From Zeus faber (taxonomy: Eukaryota > Chordata > Actinopteri > Zeiformes > Zeidae): 64,000 bases of DNA. The stretch's first letter is position 1; each line of letters begins with the position of its first letter. Location: contig OY482859.1 in NCBI GenBank assembly GCA_960531495.1, forward strand, positions 10,869,661 to 10,933,660. The letters run 5' to 3'. This document shows, piece by piece, positions 55,101 to 64,000 of this stretch. Both the position numbers and the translations under genes were made by a program. A model generated the notes under the pieces. The model was given only the letters and a program-made list of their open reading frames with translations. It was not told where the DNA came from and did not search any database.

Positions 55101-58100
55101 CAACTCCAACCCAAAACTACAATGTTAGGCAGATAGTTTGTTCTTTTCTCTGCTTTTTAATTTCATGAGTAAATTAAGTTTTGCCTTGATTTATCAGCTT
55201 TTTGTGGTGTGGATGAATGTACAAGTAAGGTCAAAACGTTTTTTTTTAGTTTTTTTTTTAATTTTTTTTTTGTTTTTTTTTTCATACAAACAAATATACC
55301 AGGGTTTATATTCATACTTGTGATATTTTGATCAACCCCATTTATTGCTCCCCTAGACAGTTACTATTTTTAGACCTGCAGGAATTAAAATGCTAATAAG
55401 TGTTTACAAAATGACAATTACTTTCACAGTCTTGGGTCGCCGACAATTCTGAGTGGAACTGCTTACCTTCTTCTCAGGTTATTGTGAGCCTTCACCCACT
55501 GGGTGCAAGCTGTACACTGTGGGATTTACAGCCCTGGAGGATAGTACCTCTACAGCAACAGCTGAGATAGCAGTGAACGGAATGGACCCACCGGAGCTGG
55601 GATTCTCTCCCGCTGAGTCCACCTCGGGAACCTCGGGTCAGTCTCGCCACTTGCCCTACATGGGTGTAAACAAACCGGTGCTGTAACTAGGACTGCCCCC
55701 CGAAATCGGACGAGCCAATTCTTCCGTTTGTTGTCTGAGCTTCAAGTTGAGCAGTCGGTTTTTATTTTTATTTCTTCATGGTTCCAAGATAACGACACAA
55801 TCCGCAATTGAGTAACTACTGGACTCGTTCTCTGATATGATGTTAGAAGACGAACACAATGCCCTCTGGTTGAAAGCTGGAAGCAATGTGGCGTTCAAGG
55901 GAACTCGGAAAACTAATGGTCGAATATTCGCATTTAACAGCCAAATTCGAGTTGGTACAGCCCTACCTTTGACAAACTGTTATGTTTGTTACTCATGCAT
56001 GTAGACCTTTTTGCAGTGAGTAAAAAAAAATTCTAGACACATTTTATATTTCCATATTTAAACTTTTAAGTGGAGATGATTAAAAATTGATTGGTTGCAG
56101 AAGATAAGGAAACTGAAATGCTCAGTGTTTATATGAAAATATTTTTATTTAAAGGTGGAATTTTTACCATGTTGATAAAATCATGGATTGGGACTATGTT
56201 CCAAGTAGCCAGTTTGCTTAAGGTGTTTTTTTTTCCGGTTTAATTGTTAATTTAGACTCGTTTATACTTTTCCCAAAAGTGTTCCTATCAGCAATGCAAG
56301 CTTACTAAGTTTCTAACAAAGTTTAGTTTGTTTTGGAAGTTGTGTGCACATTCAGTGTTGACCTTGTTGCAATGACATTTACTATACAAATATTAATTTG
56401 TGTTGCTTTTCAGTTAAATTCACACCATGTTGGACAGGATCCGTCTCCATTAATATATTTTTGATTTTGGTCCTCAGCGGACTCAAAGACAGAGGAGCAG
56501 CCCATCTCGTCTGAGAACCTGCGCGAGTCTCTGAAAAAAGAGCTGGAGTTTTACTTCTCAAGGTGAGATTCAGCCTGTACGGCTTTGTAGTAGTGGGGTT
56601 TTCTGGAATGTGGAGCCATTGTTTTCTTTGAAAATGGCACAGTGTTGAAATGCTTGTCTTGCTTTTATTGTGCTTCAGGGAAAATCTGTCGAAGGATTTG
56701 TACCTGATGTCCCAGATGGACAGTGACCAGTTTGTGCCGATCTGGACAATCGCCAGCATGGAGGGCATCAAGGTCCTTACTACTGACATTGACCTCATCC
56801 TGGATGTGTTGAGATGTAAGCAAAATTCAAACAATTCATTAATACAGAATCCTACATATGACTACGTCTACGCTAGGGATGGGCCGATACAGGTATACAT
56901 TTTGATCCAATTAGCAGCAAGAATAAATGTTGTGTCTAAGATAATAGGGTTATACAAAACATCCGCTTTAAAGAGCCATATTGATCATGTTAGGTGTCAT
57001 CAGAACATACCGATTAACATATAATAAACCATTAGACACCGAAGACTAATGATCCACTAAAAACTGCTTTCTCTCCTGCAGCCTCTCCGATGGTGCAAGT
57101 GGATGAAAAGGGGGAGAAAGTGCGTCCTAATCACAAGCGGTGTATCATCATCCTGAGGGAAATTCCCGAAACGACCCCTGTTGAGGTGAGGCCAGCTGCT
57201 GCTGTTTGACGCGAGAAAGAGACACATTTTGATTGGTTAACAGAATTGTTATGTAAAACCATGGTTTCCTTAAGTGAAACCAACCATTCCTTAATTCTTT
57301 TTGTGGGCCTCTCAGGAAGTGGAATCACTATTCAAAAACGATAACTGTCCGAAGGTGATAAGCGTTGAGTTCGCACATAACAACAACTGGTACATCACAT
57401 TCCAATCTGATACGGATGCTCAACAGGTTGGTGATTTACTCCCGTTCCCCCAAATTGTGTCTTATAACTTGTAACTGAAGCGTCTAATGACTTATTTTCT
57501 GTTTAGGCGTACAAATACTTGAGAGAGGAAGTGAAAACATTTCAGGGAAAACCAATCATGGTGAGTTATTTGTTGATTTTATTGTGGTTTTTTTTGACTA
57601 GGCCTGACGGTCAATCTATTTATTTCACTTGATTCTCATTCACGCCTTCTCAAATCGTTTTTTTTTTTTAAATCTTTCCTTTGCCTGCTGATAGGCGAGG
57701 ATAAAGGCCATCAACACGTTCTTTGCAAAGAATGGCTACCGTAGCATGGACAGCAGCATGTACGCCCAGCAGTCTCAGAGCCAGTCCCAGTACAACTCTC
57801 CACTCTACATGCAGCACGTCTACCCACAGCAGCAGTACCCGGTCTACGGCATCGTACCGCCCACCTGGACGCCCTCGCCCACCCCGTACTTTGAAACACC
57901 TCTGGTGAGAGCCTTTCTATGGAATTGTGAATATGATGTAGGCAGCTATGGATGTCTTTTCACCCCAGAAAATTTAGTTTTCAATGGGGCTGTTAAATAA
58001 AAAAAAATGAACATGAAAGTTGCATCCATTTTCTGATTCAATTGAATACCCTCAGTCACAAATTAATTAAAATGTAATAATGTCTGCGTCAGACTGAATT

Positions 58101-61100
58101 TATCCCGTGACCATTATTGTAATGTACGCGAGATTATACATGGAAGGGTTTGTAGCAATTTTCATTATGTATGAGATGTCAATATATTGATTAAAGAATT
58201 TTGTCGCAAGCCATCTCTTGAATATCAGATTTAATCAAATCGTGCCCCTTGGTATCAAATTGTGATTTCCTGTCCAACACGCAGCCCTAGTGCCTGCCAA
58301 AGTTTGTCGCTATTGTCGTGATATCACAGTCATCATAAAGTACAACATATTTATTGCACCTTGCATGTGTTTCTTCCATTTTGAGCGTCCCTGCAATGAC
58401 ACCAATTCATTGTGTAAATCACATTTTGTTCCAATGTAGTTGACCAAACAGTTACATGTGATGAACCTCAGTTGGATTCTAAAAAACAGGATGTTGGATG
58501 TATACGTATATCACAGTGGATATATTGTCTTACAAGCGCTAGTTTTTGTGATTCCTTCTGCAGACTGGTTAATATTGATATTAAACAGGTTGTATTGTGT
58601 GCTAAAACTTCAATTGACGTAGAAATATTGTCTTCCGTTTCATTTGCAGGCACCGTTTCCCAACAGTAGCTTTGTGAATGGATTTAGCTCTGCCGGACAC
58701 TACAAAACTGGCTCCAACTCGCTTAATATCAGTCGACCCTTCAACAGGAACCGGTAAGAACTTGTTTCCTTGATGCGCTGTCAGACCGAGTTCCTGTGCT
58801 TTGACTTAACACTGAACCGTGTGCAGCTTTCAGCATCTTCTAATTGGCATATTTCATCACTTGCACGTTGCTATACATCACACATAACCTATAATCAAAT
58901 CTGTTGCAAAGAATATTGTATCCCCATCTGCAAATTAAAATTCTTTACCCCCTGTCTTTTACTGTCCCACAGTGTCCCCCTCTATTCAAGAAAGAATGTA
59001 ATAAATGCCTTCAGGTACAGCTGTTATTATACAATAAGCTTCATCACTCCCCATCTCTTACCATACTACAGTGACCAAATGACTAAATCCATTACTAGGG
59101 CCATTGGCTCGTGCCAGACGTTTATGGCTATCATAAAAAGAGCTCTCAATAATGAGTGTTTGTTGCTCGGTCAAGGAACTTCTGGGTTTGTCATGTCATT
59201 TTGATATGTGGAGATTATTCAGGGTGAAACTATTGCAATCTGAGCAATTGGCCGTTTTATTTGAGTTTCAACCTTGCCTTTCAAACATGATCATTTTCAC
59301 AACAGCATGTTACAGTTTCACCTCATTTGAACTAATCCATTTTGTTTTTCTTTTTTAACTATTTACTTTCTCACTATTTTTCAGTAAAGTGGTAAAATAT
59401 CAAAGAAACAAGGGAATGCAATGTATGAGATTGCGACACAGGTCTACAGGTTACATAGACTGGAATTGGGTTTAGGTCTTTAGAGCTGTGGAACATTATT
59501 CTGTGCAATTTGCTGTTGACTTATTGGGCATTGACTGGAACCATTGCAAGTTGGTTTCCATGGGCTGGTGGTTTACAGACAGTGTAAATGTGAAAGATGC
59601 TTTCCTATCTCTCACTGCATTCTTTCAAAGTCAGACCTGATGATGAGATCATGATGCGCATAGAGGGAAAGTAGGCTGTTGAATAACTGACTTTGTTGCT
59701 CTCTCCTTGTTCCCTCTTTCCTTTCTTTCCCATATTTCTCTCTTTGCTCTCTCTTCCCTTTTCCAACAAAGTCATGAACCTTCACTCCTATCCCAATGAG
59801 CGTTGAGATTATGAGATCTGAGGGTTTGATGGAAATAATGACAAATAAATCTGCAGTTACTTGTAGCGGAATAATATTTTAAACCTGGGCACTGTTGGAT
59901 TCTACGCCAGGGAACATCGAGTGACATTGGAGTTATGCTCCTAGATGGGAATTTCTTAGGCAGGCCCAACAAAGAAATTGATTTGGGAGAGGTTTCACAT
60001 GTCGTTATCGCCAGCACACCCATGAGCACAAAGACAGAAAATTCCTTTCTTGCCCACATAATCTCCCTTTGGGACACAGTATGATTTCTTACCTCTTTAC
60101 TTGTCAGATCACATTTCCTGAATGATAGTCGTGACTGAGTGTCTCGTCTTACTCCACCTCAAACAGGAACCACGTTAAGCCTCAGGTGAGGACGGGCGAT
60201 GCGGCCCCTGCGTCTGTCATTCCCGTCCCCCTGGACGGCTTGAGTGGCCTACGCAGTCCGCAGAACCCCACATCTGCCGCCACCACCACTACTGCAATCC
60301 CTGCTCAGACTGCTGCCGACCTCGCCTCCGCCTTCCCACATTTTTCTTCTACTACGTCCCTGGAAGCGGGTGATGACTGCAGCGCGGCTGGACGTGGGAG
60401 GTACGAACCGGGCGAGCGCTCTTTAACTTTTGTTTTGTGCGTGCCCTAATTTTGTCAGTAGTGCAGAGGACATAACTGATGTCTATATTTGGCCTTACTG
60501 GATTAGGGATCTGGATGGACTTTGGGGTAAATAAGGTCTTCATGATCTTGAATTGTGTGTTAAAGCGTGCAACCCTTTTCTACCGTAGACGGAGTACTAC
60601 CTACAGAGGAACGCGGAGGAGGCGAGAGGACGACCGCATCACGGTGCGCTGCGATTTAGTCTTTGGAAATTGTATCATGTTTGAAGCATAGTTGTTTTTT
60701 TAGTTTTTTTTTATGTTGACACAATTTGTCTTTCAATCTCCCCTTTCAGAGACCTGTACCACTTGCAGAGGTCAAGGTGCCTCCACCCAAGTTTGACCTC
60801 GCTGCCACCAATTTCCCGCCACTCCCCGGCTGTGTGGTCAGCACACAGGGAGAGCCGGTCCTGGAAAACCGCATGTCGGATGTTGTGCGTGGTTTGAACC
60901 GAGAAAAGGTTGGGAGAAAAATTAAACTTCATTATTAAGACCTTGTTGGCATTTTCATGGTGCAGGAAGAGGGGTAAATAAGTTGCGTGCCTCCATTTGT
61001 TTTTCATAGACTGAAGTCCCCAGTAAGGAAACCACTGTGAGTGCAGGTTTGATGACGGAGGAGGCGGTGAGCGTCTCCACCGTTTCCCAGGCTGCTGGAA

Positions 61101-62138
61101 AATCTGCTGCACAGCCACTCTCATCCCCCGCCCCCAGGTAAAGGCGGATCTCAAAGATGAGATTTAAAATTGGAACTAATTTGGGGCCTAGGGGAATCGC
61201 CATAACATTGAATGGTAACCTCTAAAGTCCAAAATTGTTTTGCTTGGTAGTGTCGCACGTCCTGAGAAAAAGATTGAGAGGCCAGATCCTCCGGCCCCAA
61301 AGGTGACTCCGCCGACTCCGGCTGCGGCCACCCCGCCCTCCTTCACGCAGCCAGTGCCCAGCCCCAGGCCTCAGCCCAGCGCTGCCTCCACACCAGCCAC
61401 CCCCAGCACGCCGGTCCCAGCGACTGCCACCATCGCTGCCCCTGCACAGGTGAGGTCGTTGAAACCAGATGATCAGTAGGGGTAGGACAGGCCCGGTGAT
61501 GAGATCTTTAGCGCATAGAGGGGGAAAAAGTGGCTGTGGAACGACTGGCTTTGGTTCTTTCTTTGTCTCACTCACTCGCTCTTTCTGTCCTTTACCTCCA
61601 AAGCCACGAACCTTCACTGCCATCCCGATGAGCGTTCAGATTATGAGATCTGAGGGTTTTAAAAAGTGTTCAGGTGATGGTCAGATCTGGTTGGGGTGGT
61701 CATGTCTTTGTGAAATATCTCTCCCCTTTCCCTCGCTCCACTCAGGAACCCCGTAAGCTCAGCTACGCCGAGGTCTGCCAGCGACCACCTAAGGACCCCC
61801 CTCCCGCGGCCCCCGTCCCTGCCCCCTCCGGCAATGCGTCCGGCCAACCGCTCCGTGAGCTGCGAGTCAACAAGGCGGACGAGCACGGCTCCGGCGTCGG
61901 CCCCGGGGACAAGCAGGAGAAGGCCCATGACAGGGAGGGGGGCTGGGAATGTAAAGAAAGCCGGCCGCCACGTGAACGTGACAACCAAGGCCACTACCGC
62001 AGCAACGGCCCCAGAGGCACCGGGGGCCTCAAGTTCCGCGACCAGAGGCGTCCGCCTCCCGCCCGACGCAGCTCCCCCCAGGGAGGATACAGGCACACTG
62101 GCAAAGAGCAGAATATCCCACCAGTATCGCCAAAGTAA
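52137..62138 (+). CDS. larp4: La-related protein 4
   Basis: LARP4 binds poly(A) RNA and poly(A)-binding protein in the cytoplasm and stabilises mRNAs. Sixteen coding exons join in phase to 788 codons: 52137-52256, 54853-54967, 55478-55636, 56478-56562, 56679-56815, 57082-57185, 57316-57426, 57507-57560, 57695-57904, 58650-58753, 60167-60400, 60589-60643, 60750-60908, 61010-61137, 61251-61449, 61746-62138. A variant PAM2 motif ([11 protein letters not shown], residues 48-58, Trp in place of Phe) should contact PABP. The La motif runs from about 140 to 215 ([33 protein letters not shown]) and the RRM from about 225 to 300 ([37 protein letters not shown]). Conserved tails include [25 protein letters not shown] and [15 protein letters not shown], with an end at VSPK. 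A Pro/Ala-rich insert fills exon 61251-61449. Exon 1 adds 39 acidic/Gly-rich residues before the usual MVTSKG start. Two larp4 introns carry the RNA-like elements described separately. Confidence 0.96.
53197..53292. repeat. 32-bp minisatellite, three copies, in larp4 intron 1
   Basis: Three tandem copies of a 32-bp unit containing CATGAACATAATGTTAAATT, differing at only a few positions. Confidence 0.9.
54116..54215. repeat. Dispersed fish repeat fragment in larp4 intron 1
   Basis: TTCAAGAGATTTATTTGTCA, ATGCAGTGAAAT and CAACGCACCCGG are in the order of a repeat common in teleost introns. No ORF. Confidence 0.5.
59633..59827 (+). ncRNA. Candidate intronic C/D-box-like structured RNA, copy 1
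   Basis: It lies in the larp4 intron 58754-60166, on the host strand. A terminal stem AGACC (59633-59637) pairs with GGTTT (59823-59827). Inside it are a C box ATGATGA (59640-59646) and a D box CTGA (59818-59821), with a possible D' box CTGA at 59687-59690. An internal 11-bp helix pairs TGACTTTGTTG (about 59688-59698) with CAACAAAGTCA (about 59764-59774) across a pyrimidine-rich loop. A similar element lies in another larp4 intron. At about 195 nt it would be long for a C/D snoRNA. RNA function is inference, but the compensatory differences between copies are strong support. Confidence 0.5.
61489..61659 (+). ncRNA. Candidate intronic C/D-box-like structured RNA, copy 2
   Basis: It lies in the larp4 intron 61450-61745. 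The D box is 92 nt upstream of the 3' splice site, within the usual range for intronic C/D snoRNAs. Terminal stem AGGCC (61489-61493) pairs with GGTTT (61655-61659). The C box is GTGATGA (61496-61502) and the D box CTGA (61650-61653). The internal helix is TGGCTTTGG pairing with CCAAAGCCA. Shared blocks with copy 1 are GCGCATAGAGGG, GAACCTTCACT, ATGAGCGTT and AGATTATGAGATCTGAGGG. The pyrimidine-rich loop between the helix arms is poorly conserved. Confidence 0.5.
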
Positions 62139-63593
62139 AAACTTGATATGAATGAAGAAAAAAAGATGTTTGAATATATATAAATATATAAAAAAAAAAT
62201 AACAAAAGCAACAACCTTATGGTAGCCACCTCCCCCACCCTGGAACTTGTCAAAAAAAAAAAGCTTTTAAATGACAAAGACTGGGACATCCAGGACTAAT
62301 GGGCAAAAAGAAACGTCAGCGGAAGTGTGAACTTTCACGAGTCATTGTAAAAAGGAAACAAAAAAGCTCACGCTTAAAGAATTTTAAGTGTTTCTGTGGA
62401 GATCATTTCCATTCAGCTCTGCTGGGGCGAGGTGGAATGCTGGGCCATGTAACTGGCACGCTACCTGTATGATTTTAAAGAATAGGTGTTGGTCTGCAAT
62501 GAACATATGCACTAAGAAAACATGCATATATATGTCATGTACATATACAAAGATATCACTAACACGCAATGAGACCGTTGTCTTTCCCCCCCTGTGTGCT
62601 TACAATTGCAAGAATGAAGGGTTTACTGATGTCTCTGTATTGATTGTTAAGCAAATGGGTTGGAGTGCTACAGTTTGCTGTTGCACTGACTGAAACAAAC
62701 TAGATGATTTTTCTGCAGAGACTCTGAATCGTCCCAAAACTGGACAGTGTGGTCCTCTAATGTATGTTCATAAAAATGTGTGCTTTAGTGGTATTTTCAT
62801 CCTGGTAATGGTAGGCACCAATGCATCAAGAAAATGTAATGCGAGCCGCAGCTAAGCCTGTGGCTGGCAGGAGGGTGATTAATTTGCGGAAATCCACTGT
62901 GGAATGCCCACAGGCCTGTAAGCCTAGCTCAACCGACTAGCTTGGTCTAAAGTTAATTGTTTTAAGTAGTTTCATCTCAGTTATTGATTCTGAAATGTTT
63001 TGGATTTACCCTCAGAATACACCCACATTGCTATCAGACTCTTAGTTTACATGTTTCTTTGCATAGTAGGGCAATATAATTTTAGCATAAGGAATATGCT
63101 AATTGAAGGTGTAAGTGTAATGTGCTCGGTGGTCTAGGCAGGACTTGGCTTATCTACATCACAAGATATCCAGGTTATGCTATTTGTATATCAATAAGGG
63201 GTTAGCGTCAAAGGTAGGCTGTTAAGGACGACAACGAACCTTTAGCAGCCAAGTCAAGGGTAGACCGATCAGACAATTTTCATGTGCTATGTGCCAGCTG
63301 CCTATGATCCTAGTTGACTTACAGAGGTTAAGGTTTTTGGTCGTGTTGACGAGTCTAAGTCATGTAGTCTTTGGGGAATCTTTGGGGCCTAGTTAAACTG
63401 GACCTGGGGGGCGGGGGGGGCGGGGGGGAGACTGTAGAGGTGTAGCTGCCTATGCTATATTGTGGTAACCCTTCACTAGAGACTTGTGTGGGAGAATGTA
63501 ATTGTGCTAGCGCTGAACCTGCAGAAGGCTTTTGTCAACAGGTGTTCACCAGATTGTTTTGTGCTTTTAGGTTGAGTTTGCAGGTTATATTTT

Positions 63594-63640
<47 letters not shown>

Positions 63641-63970
63641 GGATTGATTTAGATTTTGCAGTTTGACTCTGTATGTATTGCTTTTTAATTTTTATTTATT
63701 TTAGTCCCACAGTGCAACGCTTTTTCCCCCAATCTTGGTAGGCTGGTTTCCCCAAAGTTGTGTGAAATTGCATTGATTAACTCAATCGCACATAAGATTT
63801 GTATATTGTTTGCGATTTCAGATGAGAAAATAATTGATGCGTTGACTTTGGGTTTAGTTATGCAGTAAACGAGTAACCAATCACTGGGGTGGTTATTTCT
63901 TTGTCATTAATGAGTTTGAGCAGCTAGTGATTTTAGTGTAATGAAATAAATGCACTAACTTTATAAAAGA
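62139..63970 (+). other. larp4 3' UTR with poly(A) signal
   Basis: A long non-coding stretch follows the larp4 stop. An AATAAA at 63945-63950, about 1.8 kb after the stop, is the best terminal signal. The UTR contains a T-run of about 38 nt (63598-63636) and a G-rich patch (about 63405-63430). Confidence 0.55.
63598..63636. repeat. Poly(T) tract
   Basis: An uninterrupted T-run of about 38 nt in the presumed larp4 3' UTR. It is likely to be length-unstable and prone to sequencing error. Confidence 0.9.
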
Positions 63971-64000
63971 GAATCTTACTCAAGTAATGTGAAATCACTT

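Overview
This is a window of ray-finned fish nuclear DNA, most likely from a percomorph teleost. The genes have short exons with GT-AG introns. The DNA carries many (CA)n, (TA)n and (TTA)n microsatellites, fish-type tRNA-derived SINEs, LINE relics and DNA-transposon remnants. I see no prokaryotic, viral, plasmid or CRISPR features.

Seven protein-coding genes can be assembled. I joined exons by hand using splice sites, reading phase and family similarity. Six are complete and each sums to an exact multiple of three. Four lie on the minus strand in the left half: fance (Fanconi anaemia group E, N-terminus only, running off the left edge), a makorin RING E3 ligase (probably mkrn4; 2865-6438, 394 codons), ppard (nuclear receptor PPAR delta; 9266-12948, 507 codons) and def6 (SWAP-70-like PH/coiled-coil protein; 16798-27637, 617 codons). 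Three lie on the plus strand in the right half: troap (tastin; 30002-38848, 700 codons), pfkm (muscle-type 6-phosphofructokinase; 41325-49351, 784 codons) and larp4 (La-related protein 4; 52137-62138, 788 codons), followed by the larp4 3' UTR.

The left block keeps the order and co-orientation that DEF6-PPARD-FANCE has in mammals (human 6p21), with a makorin gene inserted. The right block corresponds to human 12q13 (PFKM, TROAP, LARP4). The two blocks meet head-to-head between def6 and troap. That gap is GC-rich and carries four CCAAT boxes, two of them spaced 33 bp apart as in cell-cycle promoters. The genes do not form one pathway. They cover DNA repair, ubiquitin ligation, lipid-responsive transcription, Rho-family signalling, mitosis, glycolysis and mRNA stability.

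The most interesting signal outside the genes is a pair of similar segments in two larp4 introns (about 59633-59827 and 61489-61659). Each starts with a C-box-like motif, ends with a D-box-like CTGA, is closed by a short terminal stem, and has an internal helix whose bases differ between copies but still pair. This looks like a duplicated structured intronic RNA, possibly an unusually long C/D-box snoRNA. Other notable items are a three-fold exon-pair repeat in troap, an altered second zinc finger in the makorin, a piggyBac-like and a hAT-like non-autonomous element near the def6 3' end, a SINE nested in another repeat, two adjacent SINEs beside a pfkm exon, and fossil LINEs.
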